Of a DNA stretch of 64,000 nucleotides, positions 51,738 through 62,005 are shown one piece after another. Numbering within the stretch: position 1 is the first letter of the stretch; each line of letters begins with the position of its first letter. The notes under the pieces are model-generated. The model was not told the DNA's origin, did no database searches, and saw only the letters and a list, made by a program, of their open reading frames with translations. Source of the DNA: Novosphingobium sp. BW1 (GTDB lineage Bacteria > Pseudomonadota > Alphaproteobacteria > Sphingomonadales > Sphingomonadaceae); NCBI RefSeq assembly GCF_008107685.1, contig NZ_VIRF01000058.1, positions 310,001-374,000 on the forward strand. The letters are read 5' to 3'. The translations under genes and the position numbers were made by a program.

Positions 51738-52238
51738 ATGGGTAAACAGCTTCTCTTCCCGACCGACCTGTTCGATCTCGCCGAGCGTGTGATCAGCGAG
51801 AACAAGGCGCTGGGCCGCACCATTGCCGTGGCCGAAAGCTGCACCGGCGGTCTTGTGTGCGCTGCGCTGACCGAAGTGCCCGGCTCCTCCGCCGTTCTTG
51901 AGCGCGGTTTCGTGACGTATTCCAATGAATCCAAGCAGGAAATGCTGGGCGTCCAGCCCGACCTGATCGAAGCCTTCGGCGCCGTATCGCCCGCCACCGC
52001 CTGGGCCATGGCACAAGGCGCGCTGCGCCAGAGCCGCGCGGACGTTGCCGTGGCGATCAGCGGCATTGCAGGTCCTGGCGGCGGCACCGAATTGAAGCCG
52101 GTCGGCACGGTCGTTTTCGCCCGCGCCTTTCGCGGTGACGAAGAGGTCAACGCCGAGCAGCAGCACATCGAAGGCGAGGACCGCGCGGCGGTACGCCATC
52201 AGGCAGCGCTGACAGCGCTCAAACTCCTTTTACCTTAA
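51738..52238 (+). CDS. CinA-family nicotinamide-nucleotide amidohydrolase (PncC-type)
   Basis: A 166-residue stand-alone CinA C-terminal domain. TIAVAESCTGGLVCAALTEV, the PGSS turn, GFVTYSNESKQEMLGV and AISGIAGPGGGTELKPVGTV are the family's conserved blocks, including the catalytic Ser/Lys region. It deamidates nicotinamide mononucleotide to nicotinate mononucleotide in pyridine nucleotide recycling. One base separates it from the preceding stop; a terminator follows. Confidence 0.92.
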   Translation: MGKQLLFPTDLFDLAERVISENKALGRTIAVAESCTGGLVCAALTEVPGSSAVLERGFVTYSNESKQEMLGVQPDLIEAFGAVSPATAWAMAQGALRQSRADVAVAISGIAGPGGGTELKPVGTVVFARAFRGDEEVNAEQQHIEGEDRAAVRHQAALTALKLLLP

Positions 52239-52282
52239 ATCGTTTATTTTCAGATAGATAGAAGGTAACGCTTACAAAAAGA

Positions 52283-52312
52283 AACCCCACAGGAAGCCTG
52301 CGGGGTTTTCTT
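52283..52312 (+). terminator. Rho-independent terminator of the ispDF operon
   Basis: AACCCCACAGG / CCTGCGGGGTT stem (one mismatch) followed by TTCTTT. Confidence 0.85.
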
Positions 52313-52370
52313 TAGAAACCACTTTAAGTGTGGCTCGGGCGCTTTGGTTACAAATCGCAACCGCGCTGGA

Positions 52371-52817
52371 TCAGCCTTTGGCAGGTGCGCCGTAAAGCTC
52401 GCTCGCGCGCGTCTCGAACGCGGCCACCATCTTGCGGAAGGCCTTGTCAAAATACTGGCCCGCCAGCTTCTCGAACAGCGCATTGCGGAACGAAAAGCGC
52501 ACGTCGAACTCGATATCACAGCTGTTTTCGTCGACCGGATGGAAAGTCCAGACGTTGTCGAGGTCCTTCATCGGTCCATCGACATAATGAACGCGGATCT
52601 CGCGCGGTCGGGTCTTCTCGACGCGCGAAGTGAACTTCTCACGCAGCGCCTTGAAGCCGACAAGCATGTCGGCGACCATCTCGGTATCGCTGTCCGAACG
52701 GACACGGGTCGCCACGACCCAAGGCAGGAACTCCTGGTAGCGGCCGACATCGGCCACGAGATCGAACATCTGCTCCGCGCTGTACGGGAGCCGGTAGGTT
52801 TCATGAATTCCGGGCAT
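52371..52817 (-). CDS. COQ10/RatA-like START-domain protein
   Basis: A 148-residue single-domain protein of the polyketide cyclase/START superfamily. AEQMFDLVADVGRYQEFLPWV near the N-terminus and VDGPMKDLDNVWTFHP are typical of the COQ10/RatA group. In alphaproteobacteria this family is thought to help deliver or use ubiquinone; the RatA antitoxin-system name comes from one E. coli report. It is followed downstream by nothing coding on its strand for over 50 bases and lies 81 bases downstream of lipA. Confidence 0.88.
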   Translation of the reverse strand: MPGIHETYRLPYSAEQMFDLVADVGRYQEFLPWVVATRVRSDSDTEMVADMLVGFKALREKFTSRVEKTRPREIRVHYVDGPMKDLDNVWTFHPVDENSCDIEFDVRFSFRNALFEKLAGQYFDKAFRKMVAAFETRASELYGAPAKG

Positions 52818-52859
52818 TTGGGTGTAACGGGCTTTCCGTGGGCCAGTTCCATGCCCGCG

Positions 52860-52879
52860 CCTGTCCAGCTCTGGACAGG
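52860..52879. repeat. CCTGTCC-type palindrome P2 (intergenic)
   Basis: Perfect nine-base arms CCTGTCCAG / CTGGACAGG around CT, in the 81-base gap between lipA and the COQ10-like gene. No T-run follows. Confidence 0.6.
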
Positions 52880-52898
52880 GACCGCGGGACGTTGGGAC

Positions 52899-53831
52899 TC
52901 AGCGCTTCTTCTGTTCCTTGGCGAGACGCGCTTCGCGTGCGGCCCGCATTTCGGCGAAATCATCGCCAGCGTGATAGCTCGAACGCGTCAGCGGCGTCGA
53001 AGCGACCTGCAGAAAGCCCTTCGCACGCGCGATCGCGCCATAGGACTTGAAGGCCTGCGGGGTCACGAACTCGGCAACTTCGGCGTGCTTGGGCGTGGGC
53101 TGGAGGTACTGGCCCATCGTCAGGAAATCGATGTCCGCACAGCGCATGTCGTCCATGACCTGGTGCACTTCGAGACGGCCTTCGCCCAACCCCAGCATGA
53201 TGCCCGATTTGGTGAAGATCGAGGGATCGTGCGCTTTGACCTCTTCGAGCAGGCGCAGCGAGGCGTAGTAGCGCGCGCCGGGACGGATCGTCGGATAGAG
53301 CCGGGGGACCGTCTCGAGATTGTGGTTGAAGACATCGGGTCGCGCGGCAGCGATGGCCTCGATGGCGGGCCGCATCTTGCCGCGGAAATCGGGAGTTAGA
53401 ATCTCGATAGTGGTCTTGGGGGTCGCTGCGCGCAGGGCTTCGATCACCTTGATGAACTGGCTAGCGCCACCGTCGGGAAGGTCGTCGCGGTCAACCGAGG
53501 TGATGACGATGTGTTCAAGGCCCGTCTTCAGCGCCAGTTCGGCAACATGCTCGGGTTCGGCGGGATCGACGCGGCCCGGCATGCCGGTCTTCACGTTGCA
53601 GAACGCACAGGCGCGCGTGCACGTATCGCCCAGAATCATCACCGTGGCGTGCTTCTTTTCCCAGCACTCCCCGATGTTGGGGCACGCCGCCTCCTCGCAT
53701 ACCGTATTGAGGCTGAGATCCCGCATCAGCTGGCGGGTTTCACCATAGCCGCGACTGGTCGGCGCCTTCACGCGGATCCAGTCGGGCTTGCGCTTGCGTT
53801 CGGGCTTGGGAGCGGAGGAAAGATCGTTCAT
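52899..53831 (-). CDS. lipA: lipoyl synthase
   Basis: A 310-residue radical SAM enzyme. The auxiliary cluster Cys residues are in [12 protein letters not shown] (CxxxxCxxxxxC) and the SAM cluster in CTRACAFC (CxxxCxxC). The C-terminal RSSYHAGD block carries the terminal conserved Ser. It inserts two sulphurs into octanoyl groups on E2 and GcvH proteins. The start at 53831 is chosen for homologue length ([18 protein letters not shown]); the ribosome site is weak. Divergent from the carbonic anhydrase. Confidence 0.96.
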   Translation of the reverse strand: MNDLSSAPKPERKRKPDWIRVKAPTSRGYGETRQLMRDLSLNTVCEEAACPNIGECWEKKHATVMILGDTCTRACAFCNVKTGMPGRVDPAEPEHVAELALKTGLEHIVITSVDRDDLPDGGASQFIKVIEALRAATPKTTIEILTPDFRGKMRPAIEAIAAARPDVFNHNLETVPRLYPTIRPGARYYASLRLLEEVKAHDPSIFTKSGIMLGLGEGRLEVHQVMDDMRCADIDFLTMGQYLQPTPKHAEVAEFVTPQAFKSYGAIARAKGFLQVASTPLTRSSYHAGDDFAEMRAAREARLAKEQKKR

Positions 53832-53985
53832 GGAGCTCAGATAGTCCCTCCAGGCGCCGCTTGCCACCCCCAATATGCACGCTAATGATCGCGCAATCGT
53901 GCTTTGTCGCACGGGCGAAACGCAACGGAAGAAACTGCGTTATACCTGCCGCAATGGTTTGCCATATAATCCCAAGGAGCTTTCA

Positions 53986-54639
53986 ATGAGCGAAGCCAAG
54001 TCCCCCGTGCTCGAAGATCTCGTGGAGGGATACCGCCACTTCCGGTCCTCCGGATGGAGCCAGAACCGTGAACGCTGGGCAAAGCTCAAGGACGGTCAGG
54101 AGCCGCAGGTCATGGTGATCTCCTGCTCCGACAGTCGCGTCGACCCCAGCCAGATCTTCGACGTCGATCCCGGCGAGATCTTCGTGGTGCGCAACGTCGC
54201 CGCACTGGTGCCGCCCTATGAGACCACTCCCGGCCACCACGGCGTATCGGCCGCGCTCGAGTTCGCGGTGCAAGTGCTCAAGGTCAAGGAAGTGCTGGTC
54301 ATGGGCCACGGCATGTGCGGCGGCTGCAAGGCCGCGCTCAGCCAGAGCCTCCGCGGCAATGCGCCGGGCGCAGGCGGCTTCGTCGACGACTGGATTTCGC
54401 TCCTTGACGAGGCCCGCGAGAAGGTCGTTGCCGACCATGGCGACAGCGGCCGAGCCGCCGAGATCGAGATGGAGCACGCCGGCGTACGCGTCAGCCTCGA
54501 GAACCTGATGACCTTCCCCTGGGTCAGGGACAAGGTTGCCAGTGGCGAGCTCACCTTGCGCGGCTCGTTCTTCGCCATCTCGGACGGTATCCTGCACCTG
54601 ATGAACCCGGACACGAAGGAATTCGAACCCGTCGACTGA
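53986..54639 (+). CDS. beta-class carbonic anhydrase
   Basis: A 217-residue beta-carbonic anhydrase. AAGGAG lies upstream of the ATG at 53986. Zinc ligands are in ISCSDSRVDP (Cys, with the Asp-Arg dyad) and MGHGMCGGCKAAL (His and Cys). DPGEIFVVRNVAALVPP is the conserved strand and loop. It interconverts CO2 and bicarbonate for carboxylation reactions and pH balance. Single-gene unit with a strong terminator downstream. Confidence 0.95.
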   Translation: MSEAKSPVLEDLVEGYRHFRSSGWSQNRERWAKLKDGQEPQVMVISCSDSRVDPSQIFDVDPGEIFVVRNVAALVPPYETTPGHHGVSAALEFAVQVLKVKEVLVMGHGMCGGCKAALSQSLRGNAPGAGGFVDDWISLLDEAREKVVADHGDSGRAAEIEMEHAGVRVSLENLMTFPWVRDKVASGELTLRGSFFAISDGILHLMNPDTKEFEPVD

Positions 54640-54654
54640 TCGGCACCGGTTATT

Positions 54655-54693
54655 CTGTCGAGCGCAGGACAGAATCCTGTCCCACGCTCGACA
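54655..54693. repeat. CTGTCC-type nested palindrome P4 (intergenic)
   Basis: Outer arms TGTCGAGCG / CGCTCGACA and inner arms GGACAG / CTGTCC in inverted order compared with P1-P3, just after the carbonic anhydrase stop. Confidence 0.5.
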
Positions 54694-54717
54694 AGCGGCC
54701 ATTTGCATGGCCACACG

Positions 54718-54755
54718 AAAAAAGGCGATGGACACCACGTCCATCGCCTTTTTCA
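54718..54755. terminator. bidirectional Rho-independent terminator
   Basis: Thirteen-base stem AAAGGCGATGGAC / GTCCATCGCCTTT with an ACCAC loop, A-run before and T-run after; serves both the carbonic anhydrase and the convergent TPR gene. Confidence 0.9.
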
Positions 54756-54813
54756 TGGCCTGCAGGCCAGGGCGGCAAGCGGAAGATCCGACCGCCCTGC
54801 CCTTATCCGTCGA

Positions 54814-56130
54814 TCAGGACTTGCTGGCGGCGTAGGCCGACCACAGCTCCGCAACCGGCTTCGAGGCACCGCCAACCTTGGCGAGGGTCGCCTCGGCCTC
54901 GGCGAACTTGCCCTGGCGGGCTTGCGCAATACCCAGACGCAGCGCGACGGTGTTCGCATCGACGCCCGGCTTTTCAAGGGCACGCGCATAGAAAGTCTCG
55001 GCCTTGGCGTTCTCGTCGTAGCTCAGGAACACATCGCCCGCGTTGGTCAGCGTGGCGAGGGTCGCGCCGGGCTTGGCCGCTTCAGCCTCCTGCGAGGGCA
55101 GAGATGCCTTGTCCGACTTCACGCGTGCTTCGGTGTCCACCTTCTCGGTGCCGAGGTCGGCGCTGGCGAGCGCACCCTTGGCGAGGCCCTGGTTCATGAT
55201 CTTGAGCGCTTCCCCCGGATAGCCGCGCGGGTCGGCGTTTTCGAGGTACTCAAGGTAGTCGCGCTTGTCCTTCATGGCCTGCGTTTCGTACATCAGGCGC
55301 ATGAGATCGAGGTTCTGCTGCTTGGGCAGGCTGGCGAGCTGGCGCACGATCGAGGACGAAATATACCAGGTGTCGGGCGAGGGATAGTTCTCAGCCAGCA
55401 TCGCGGCGTATTCGGTCGAAGTCGCAAGGTCCTTGGCGTCATAGGCCGACTGCAGCGCGGCCCGGAGCGAGCTCTCCGCCGGCGCGCGGCCCGCAGCCTG
55501 AGCCGCGGCGATGTCTTCCTTGACCATCGCGAGTGCCGCCTCGGGGTTACCCGAGCGCTTGTAGGTGTCGGCAAGCAGCAGGTCGAGCTGGTTGTTCGGG
55601 TCCTGATAGCCAGCATCCTTCGCCGCCTTCAGGTAAGGCGCGGCGGATGCGAAGTCCTTCTGCTGGTAGTAGGTGACACCAAGGTCATAGTTGACCGCAC
55701 CGATCTGCTCAGGCGCAACCTTGCCGCTGTCGAGGCGCATCTTGAGCGCCTTGATCTTGAGGTCGTTGTCCTTCGAGATAATCGCGAAGAAGCGCATGAA
55801 ATCGCCCAGGACGTTCTTGTCGTCCGGGGTCGTGGCCACGCTGGCCGCCTTCTCGTAGGCCGCCTTGGCGTTGCCGCCCAGCTCCGCGTTCATGACCGCA
55901 ACGGCCGCAGCCATCGTCTCGTCATTGGGCGTGCCGCCCAGAGCTTCGCGAGCCTTCTTGTCAGCTTCCTGGATGGGAATGAACTCGGCGACAAACTCCT
56001 TCGAGTAGTCGGCTGAGCCCTCCTTGTCCTTCTTGGCCGCGACAGCGGCCGTCGGGGCCACCGATACCGCAACGCCGCTCGAGAGCGCGACCGCAAGGGC
56101 CACACGGGAAATCAGGAATTTGCGAGCCAT
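54814..56130 (-). CDS. exported TPR-repeat protein of unknown function
   Basis: A 438-residue protein with a Sec signal peptide (hydrophobic 8-30, AAVAA). The mature part is all-helical with several tetratricopeptide-like pairs, for example NYDLGVTYYQQKDFASAAPYLKAA, LLLADTYKRSGNPEAALAMV and ALRLGIAQARQGKFAEAEATL. AGAGGAG lies about 13 bases upstream of the start. No enzymatic motif is seen; a scaffold or envelope-assembly role is possible. Divergent from gyrA with a 349-base gap. Confidence 0.75.
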   Translation of the reverse strand: MARKFLISRVALAVALSSGVAVSVAPTAAVAAKKDKEGSADYSKEFVAEFIPIQEADKKAREALGGTPNDETMAAAVAVMNAELGGNAKAAYEKAASVATTPDDKNVLGDFMRFFAIISKDNDLKIKALKMRLDSGKVAPEQIGAVNYDLGVTYYQQKDFASAAPYLKAAKDAGYQDPNNQLDLLLADTYKRSGNPEAALAMVKEDIAAAQAAGRAPAESSLRAALQSAYDAKDLATSTEYAAMLAENYPSPDTWYISSSIVRQLASLPKQQNLDLMRLMYETQAMKDKRDYLEYLENADPRGYPGEALKIMNQGLAKGALASADLGTEKVDTEARVKSDKASLPSQEAEAAKPGATLATLTNAGDVFLSYDENAKAETFYARALEKPGVDANTVALRLGIAQARQGKFAEAEATLAKVGGASKPVAELWSAYAASKS

Positions 56131-56479
56131 GATCCAGGCTTACTCCTCTTGCACTACGGGGATGCGCTTCGTGCGCCTCTCCCGGGTAAATTCGACAGTC
56201 CGCCGCGTGATGGCGATGAATTCCACCGTTGGCAACCTTGCAGCCGCCCTAACGGCTTACGGCTTAACGCGGATTGAATGCACTTGGCCGCAGCATGTTC
56301 CCCAGGCGTCTCATCCAAGGGGGCGCACAATGCCGCCCGGCCAGCGCGTCACACCTTGAATTTGTGGAAAAGAACGTACGAATTGACGCCATGTGCACGC
56401 TTGTGGTGGCAATCGCTGGATCCATGCCCTAGAGCCGAATATCCGTTCCTGAATGCTTGGCAGAAGACGACATTAGCGC
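56131..56479. other. intergenic region upstream of gyrA and the TPR gene
   Basis: A 349-base divergent promoter region. I see no gene. TTGAAT near 56356 with TACGAA about 16 bases later is a possible sigma-70 type promoter toward gyrA, but weak. No repeat or operator is obvious. Confidence 0.4.
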
Positions 56480-59266
56480 GTGAGCGAACAGACCGAAAAC
56501 CTCGACCCGACCGGCCCCGACGGCGAATACGCTCGTATCGACATCGTCGATGAGATGAAGTCGAGCTATCTCGATTACGCGATGAGCGTGATCGTGAGCC
56601 GCGCGCTTCCCGACGTACGCGATGGCCTCAAGCCCGTGCACCGGCGCATCCTCTATGCGTGTCAGGAGGCCGGCTATGTCGCAGGCAAGCCCTACCGCAA
56701 GTCGAGCCGCATCGTCGGTGACGTCATGGGTAAATACCACCCCCATGGCGACAGCGCGATCTACGATGCCCTCGCCCGCCTGACGCAGCCCTGGTCGATG
56801 CGCCTGCCGCTGGTCGATGGCCAGGGCAACTTCGGCTCGATGGACCCCGATCCGCCGGCCGCGATGCGTTACACCGAGGCCCGCCTCGACAAGAGCGCCA
56901 ACGAACTTCTTTCGGACATCGACAAGAACACCGTCGATTTCGCCGACAACTATGACGGCTCGGAAAGCGAGCCGACGGTCCTTCCCGCCCGTTTCCCCAA
57001 CCTGCTCGTCAACGGCGCAGGCGGTATCGCGGTCGGCATGGCCACCAACATCCCCCCTCACAACCTGGGCGAAGTGATCGACGGCTGCTTCGCGCTGATG
57101 GACGATCCGACCACCAGCAACGAACAGCTGTGCGAAATCATCCCGGGGCCGGACTTCCCGACCGCCCCGCTGATCCTGGGCAAGAGCGGCGCGCGCAACG
57201 CCTACACCACGGGCCGCGGCTCGATCATGATGCGCTGCCGCCACGAGATCGAGGAAGGGCGTGGCGACCGCCGCTCGATCGTCCTCACCTCGATCCCCTA
57301 CCAGGTCGGCAAGAACAATCTGGTCGAGAAGATCGCCGAGGCTGCCAAGGACAAGCGCATCGAAGGCGTCTCGGACATCCGTGACGAATCGAACCGCGAA
57401 GGCGTGCGTGTGGTCATTGACCTCAAGCGCGATGCTTCGCCGGAGGTCGTCCTCAACCAGGTCTGGCGCAACACGCCCGCGCAGTCGAATTTTGCGGCGA
57501 ACATGCTCGCGATCCGGGGCGGCCGTCCCGAGACCATGAGCCTGCGCGACATTCTGCAGGCCTTCATCCACTTCCGCGAAGAGGTCATCACCCGCCGCAC
57601 CAAGTACGAGCTGAACAGGGCGCGCGACCGTGCGCATATCTTGCTCGGCCTGGTTGTCGCGGTCTCGAACCTCGATGAAGTCGTCAAGATCATCCGCGGC
57701 TCTTCCAACCCCGCCGATGCCCGCGCCAAGCTGCTCGCGCGCGAATGGCCGATCGGCGACATCGCGCCGTACATCCGCCTCGTCGAGGCGATCGAGCCCA
57801 ACGCCGAGGAATCGGACGGTGTCTACCGCCTGTCCGAAGTCCAGGTACGCGCGATCCTCGACCTGCGCCTGCACCGGCTCACCGCGCTCGGCCGCGACGA
57901 GATCGGGGACGAGCTCAAGGAACTGGCCACCGCGATCGAGGAATACCTCTCGATCCTCGCTGATCGCGTAAAGCTCTACAACGTCATGCGGGGTGAACTG
58001 AAGGCCGTGCGCGACACCTACGCGACGCCGCGCATGTCCGAGATCACCGCCGCCTTCGACGGGATCGACGACGAGGACCTGATCGAACGCGAGGACATGG
58101 TCGTGACCGTCACTATGGACGGTTACATCAAGCGCACCCCGCTCTCGACGTTCCGGGCACAGGCCCGCGGTGGCAAGGGCCGCGCTGGCATGGCGACCAA
58201 GGACGCGGATGCGGTGACGACGATGTTCGTTACCTCCACACACAACCCGGTTCTGTTCTTCTCCACCGCGGGCAAGGTCTACCGCCTCAAGGTCTACAGG
58301 CTGCCCGAAGGTGGCCCCACGACCCGCGGCCGTCCGATCATCAATATGCTACCCGCGCTCGACAAGGACGAAACGATCCAGACCGTTCTCGCCCTTCCCG
58401 AGGACGAGGCGGAATGGGGCAAGCTCTCGGTCGTGTTCGCCACGTCCAAGGGCAACGTGCGCCGCAACGCCATGGATTCCTTCGCGAACATTCCTTCCAA
58501 CGGCAAGTTTGCGATGAAGTTCGACACTAACGCCGATGGCACGCCAGGCGATGACTACCTGATCGGCGTCGCGCTGCTCGATCCGAGCGACGATGTGCTC
58601 CTCGCCACCCGCAAGGGCAAGGCAATCCGCTTTGCTGGCGACCAGGTCCGCGAATTCACGAGCCGCACCTCAACAGGTGTGCGCGGCATGAACCTCAAGG
58701 ACGACGACCGTGTCATATCGCTCTCGATTCTGCACCGTGTTGGCACCGAATCGGACGAGCGCGACGAGTACCTGAAGTTCGCCCCTTGGAAGGGTGAGCG
58801 CGAAGGCACCTGCTCGCTGTCCGACGAGCGCCAGGCCGAACTGGCCGAGCGCGAGGAATTCATCCTCACGGTCTGCGCCAACGGCTATGGCAAGATGTCC
58901 TCGGCGTATGAATATCGCCGCACCGGCCGCGGCGGACAGGGTATCACCAACATCGACAACATCGCACGCAATGGCGATGTCGTGGCCAGCTTCCCGGCGA
59001 CGCGCGAGCAGCAGCTCATGCTCATCACCGATCAGGCCAAGATGATCCGCCTCCCGCTTGAAACCATGCGCGTCATCGGGCGCGGCTCGGCTGGGGTGCG
59101 TCTCTTCAACGTCTCCAAGGGCGAGCATGTCGTGGGCGCGGTGCGCCTCGATGAGGCGACCGAAGAGGAGATCGAGGAAATCGCCGTCGAGGCCGGTGTA
59201 GAAGCTCCGGCAACCGATGCCCCGGCTCCTGAGGGCGACGCTTCGGATGGCGACAGCGAGGCATGA
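56480..59266 (+). CDS. gyrA: DNA gyrase subunit A
   Basis: A 928-residue protein starting with GTG at 56480. The active-site Tyr is residue 131 in [10 protein letters not shown]. The quinolone-determining positions equivalent to E. coli 83 and 87 are Ser92 and Asp96 ([10 protein letters not shown]), the drug-sensitive form. The C-terminal pinwheel domain carries a GyrA-box-like segment RRTGRGGQG, and the tail is acidic and Ala/Glu-rich. With GyrB it introduces negative supercoils. Its stop overlaps the DUF952 start (ATGA). Confidence 0.97.
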   Translation: MSEQTENLDPTGPDGEYARIDIVDEMKSSYLDYAMSVIVSRALPDVRDGLKPVHRRILYACQEAGYVAGKPYRKSSRIVGDVMGKYHPHGDSAIYDALARLTQPWSMRLPLVDGQGNFGSMDPDPPAAMRYTEARLDKSANELLSDIDKNTVDFADNYDGSESEPTVLPARFPNLLVNGAGGIAVGMATNIPPHNLGEVIDGCFALMDDPTTSNEQLCEIIPGPDFPTAPLILGKSGARNAYTTGRGSIMMRCRHEIEEGRGDRRSIVLTSIPYQVGKNNLVEKIAEAAKDKRIEGVSDIRDESNREGVRVVIDLKRDASPEVVLNQVWRNTPAQSNFAANMLAIRGGRPETMSLRDILQAFIHFREEVITRRTKYELNRARDRAHILLGLVVAVSNLDEVVKIIRGSSNPADARAKLLAREWPIGDIAPYIRLVEAIEPNAEESDGVYRLSEVQVRAILDLRLHRLTALGRDEIGDELKELATAIEEYLSILADRVKLYNVMRGELKAVRDTYATPRMSEITAAFDGIDDEDLIEREDMVVTVTMDGYIKRTPLSTFRAQARGGKGRAGMATKDADAVTTMFVTSTHNPVLFFSTAGKVYRLKVYRLPEGGPTTRGRPIINMLPALDKDETIQTVLALPEDEAEWGKLSVVFATSKGNVRRNAMDSFANIPSNGKFAMKFDTNADGTPGDDYLIGVALLDPSDDVLLATRKGKAIRFAGDQVREFTSRTSTGVRGMNLKDDDRVISLSILHRVGTESDERDEYLKFAPWKGEREGTCSLSDERQAELAEREEFILTVCANGYGKMSSAYEYRRTGRGGQGITNIDNIARNGDVVASFPATREQQLMLITDQAKMIRLPLETMRVIGRGSAGVRLFNVSKGEHVVGAVRLDEATEEEIEEIAVEAGVEAPATDAPAPEGDASDGDSEA

Positions 59267-59619
59267 ACAACGGCCCTGCGACCACCGGTGTCGCCTACAA
59301 GATCCTGACCGCGCCTCAGTTGGAAACGCTGCTGCGCGATCAGGTTTTCACAGGCGCGCCGATCGACCTGGCCGATGGCTATATTCACCTGTCCGACGCA
59401 GGACAGGTGAATGAAACGCTAATCAAGCACTTCGCCGGACAGGACGATCTGCACCTTGTCGCGGTCAACCTCGATACGCTGGAAGGCGCCGTCCGCTGGG
59501 AGGTGTCGCGCGGTGGCGCGCTGTTCCCCCACCTCTACGGCGAACTTCCGATGTCGGCCGTGATGGCACATGCCCCGGTTTCACGAGCTCCGGATGGCGA
59601 GCTAATTCTTCCGGCCTGA
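59263..59619 (+). CDS. DUF952 family protein
   Basis: A 118-residue protein translationally coupled to gyr[32 protein letters not shown] and [16 protein letters not shown] are the hallmark blocks of DUF952 (COG3502). As I recall, this family is grouped with ADP-ribosyltransferase-like folds, but its biochemical role is unknown. A 12-base-arm palindrome lies in its coding sequence at 59383-59412. Confidence 0.88.
   Translation: MNNGPATTGVAYKILTAPQLETLLRDQVFTGAPIDLADGYIHLSDAGQVNETLIKHFAGQDDLHLVAVNLDTLEGAVRWEVSRGGALFPHLYGELPMSAVMAHAPVSRAPDGELILPA
59383..59412. repeat. CCTGTCC-type palindrome P3 (inside DUF952 gene)
   Basis: Perfect 12-base arms ATTCACCTGTCC / GGACAGGTGAAT around GACGCA, wholly within the coding sequence. 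Confidence 0.65.
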
Positions 59620-59718
59620 CGAGCGCCCCCGCCTTGCGCGCGTCAACCTGGTCGCGAGAGCTGCGCTAGACATTATGGGGGTGACCGAGGGCGATGGCCC
59701 TCGCAATTGCCTGCCCCC

Positions 59719-60405
59719 TTAAAAATCGTCCCAATCGATCCGCGCGATTTCCTCACGCTGGCGCAGCTCACCGGTGACACCGGTCGCCAGAACCAGATTG
59801 CCGAAATAGAGAGCCAGCCAGGCGAGCACCGCCTGCGGCGCCTCTCCGGCGAGGTATTCTGGCACCGTGATTTGGAGGACGCCGCCGACCACGATGAGCA
59901 CGCCGCCCACCCCGGCGCGGCTCTGCGCAAAGGTGCTCATCCAGGCCGAGGCCGCAAGTCCACCCAGCGCGAGCCCATAGAACAGCGGCACAGGAACGCC
60001 GACACGGCTCGCGGCGAAATAGCACAGCAGCGGCGTCAGCAGGAAAAGTCCGCCCGTACCGATCCGCCGGTTGATGTCGGGATCGTGACTTCGATGGCTG
60101 AGAAACAACGAGAGCCCGGCAAACCAGCCCAGCATCAGTACGATGCGCGCAAAGCCCGGGTAGAAGCCGGTCAGCGCACCGGCCAATGCCTCGAACCCGA
60201 GCATGGCGGCGAGAAGCTGGGTGTCGCGCCCCTTGTGGCGCAGCAACGCATAGACCGCGAGCAACCCGAATGGCAGCGCTTCCAGGACAATCCAGTATAC
60301 ACCGGGAACCGGGGTGCGCGAGACAAGGACCCAGGCATGCCCGACCGCCAGCGCAAGGCTGGTGAGGAGCCAGGGACGTCGTTCCACGAGTGCGCGCCGG
60401 GGCAT
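59719..60405 (-). CDS. YhhN/lysoplasmalogenase-like membrane protein
   Basis: A 228-residue protein with about seven or eight hydrophobic segments. The start at 60405 follows GGAGG at 11 bases. [20 protein letters not shown] and the overall size and spacing suggest the YhhN (TMEM86) family, whose animal members hydrolyse lysoplasmalogen; bacterial function is less clear. The assignment is tentative. It ends 99 bases from the DUF952 stop on the opposite strand and is divergent from trmFO. Confidence 0.5.
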   Translation of the reverse strand: MPRRALVERRPWLLTSLALAVGHAWVLVSRTPVPGVYWIVLEALPFGLLAVYALLRHKGRDTQLLAAMLGFEALAGALTGFYPGFARIVLMLGWFAGLSLFLSHRSHDPDINRRIGTGGLFLLTPLLCYFAASRVGVPVPLFYGLALGGLAASAWMSTFAQSRAGVGGVLIVVGGVLQITVPEYLAGEAPQAVLAWLALYFGNLVLATGVTGELRQREEIARIDWDDF

Positions 60406-60577
60406 ATCTGTCTTGCAACCTCCATCATCGTCGCCACGCCGCATCTGTGTCTGGATGCAAGCGCCTGAATATACCTGTTTGTCCGTTCCCGACCGGCAAG
60501 TCATCCCCCCAAATCGGGTTCGTGCCCCGCAATCCCCCTCTTCCCGCCAGCGAGCAGAAAGGCTAGGCGCCTCAACC

Positions 60578-61942
60578 ATGACACAGAAGGTTCACATCAT
60601 CGGCGGCGGCCTGGCTGGCAGCGAGGCCGCCTGGCAGCTGGCCCGTCGCGGTTTTCAAGTCCGCATCTCGGAAATGCGGGGCACGGGTGAAGGCACGCCC
60701 GCGCACCAGACCGATGGCCTCGCCGAACTGGTGTGCTCGAACTCGTTTCGCTCGGACGATGACGAGAAGAACGCGGTCGGCCTCCTCCACCATGAAATGC
60801 GCGCCTGCGATTCGCTGATCATGGCCGCAGCCAAAGTCGCTGCGGTACCGGCCGGTTCCGCGCTCGCGGTTGACCGCGACGTGTTCTCCGCTGAAGTTGA
60901 GAAGCGCCTGTCCGCCCTGGACAATGTCGAGATCGTGCGCGAACGCGTCGACCAGCTCCCGACCGAGGGCACTACCATTGTCGCGACTGGCCCGCTCACC
61001 GCCGAGGCGCTGGCCGGCAGTATCGGCGCAGCCACCGGCGCGGACAGCCTCGCCTTCTTCGATGCCATCGCGCCCATCGTCTACCGCGACAGCATCGACA
61101 TGGACGTCTGCTGGATGGCCTCGCGCTGGGACAAGCCCTCCAAAGTTGGCGGCGGCACCAAGGACTACATCAACTGCCCCATGACCAAGGAGCAGTACAT
61201 CGCCTTCCACCAGGGCCTGGTCGATGGCGAGAAGACCGTATTCAAAGACTGGGAAGCCAACACCCCTTACTTCGACGGCTGCATGCCGATCGAGGTGATG
61301 GCCGAACGCGGTGTGGAAACGCTGCGCTTCGGGCCGATGAAGCCGGTTGGTCTCGACAACCCGCATTGGGCAACCCCTGAGCATCCCAACGGCCGGTGGC
61401 CTTACGCCGTCGTCCAGTTACGCCAGGACAACAAGCTTGGCACGCTGTGGAACATGGTCGGCTTCCAGACCAAGCTCAAACATGCGGAGCAGGTGCGCCT
61501 GTTCCGCACCATCCCGGGCCTGGAGAACGCCGAGTTCGCGCGCCTGGGCGGCCTGCACCGCAACACCTTTCTCAATTCGCCCGTCCTGCTTGACCGCCAG
61601 CTGCGCCTCAAGACCGCGCCGCACGTACGCTTTGCCGGGCAGATCACGGGCTGCGAGGGGTACGTGGAGAGTTCCGCAGTTGGCCTCATGGCTGGCCTGA
61701 TGACGGCGGCCGAGTTGACCGGGCGCACCTGGCAGGCCCCGCCCACGACCACGGCGATGGGCGCCCTCCTCTCGCACATCACCGGCGACGCGGAGGCCGA
61801 GAGCTTTCAGCCCATGAACGTCAACTTCGGGCTGTTCCCGCCGCTCCACGAGGTGTCCAAGAAGCAGCGCAAGGAGGCCTACACCGCGCGCGCCAAGGAA
61901 GAGATCGGCCCCTGGATCGCCGGGTTGACCCCGGCGGCCTGA
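60578..61942 (+). CDS. trmFO: methylenetetrahydrofolate-tRNA (uracil-5-)-methyltransferase TrmFO
   Basis: A 454-residue flavoprotein. The ATG at 60578 puts the FAD-binding [17 protein letters not shown] at residues 8-24. [19 protein letters not shown] carries the conserved Cys, [12 protein letters not shown] and the C-terminal [12 protein letters not shown] are family blocks. It forms 5-methyluridine at position 54 of tRNA using methylenetetrahydrofolate. The ribosome site is weak. Confidence 0.96.
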   Translation: MTQKVHIIGGGLAGSEAAWQLARRGFQVRISEMRGTGEGTPAHQTDGLAELVCSNSFRSDDDEKNAVGLLHHEMRACDSLIMAAAKVAAVPAGSALAVDRDVFSAEVEKRLSALDNVEIVRERVDQLPTEGTTIVATGPLTAEALAGSIGAATGADSLAFFDAIAPIVYRDSIDMDVCWMASRWDKPSKVGGGTKDYINCPMTKEQYIAFHQGLVDGEKTVFKDWEANTPYFDGCMPIEVMAERGVETLRFGPMKPVGLDNPHWATPEHPNGRWPYAVVQLRQDNKLGTLWNMVGFQTKLKHAEQVRLFRTIPGLENAEFARLGGLHRNTFLNSPVLLDRQLRLKTAPHVRFAGQITGCEGYVESSAVGLMAGLMTAAELTGRTWQAPPTTTAMGALLSHITGDAEAESFQPMNVNFGLFPPLHEVSKKQRKEAYTARAKEEIGPWIAGLTPAA

Positions 61943-61955
61943 CACCCAAGCAATA

Positions 61956-61996
61956 CCTGTCCAACGCCCCCCATTTCCCGTCTAGCGCTGGACAAG
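61956..61996. repeat. CCTGTCC-type inverted repeat P5 (intergenic)
   Basis: CCTGTCCAACG and CGCTGGACAAG face each other about 20 bases apart (one mismatch in the inner arm), between trmFO and the EF-hand gene. Confidence 0.45.
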
Positions 61997-62005
61997 CGCG
62001 GGCGC

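Noticed and set aside
56429..58243. A 604-codon reverse open frame in gyrA
   Set aside because: Antisense of gyrA, His/Val/Asp-biased, no recognisable protein.
51356..61996. CCTGTCC palindromes as CRISPR repeats or IS ends
   Set aside because: Irregular spacing of kilobases, no spacers, no transposase and no target duplications seen.
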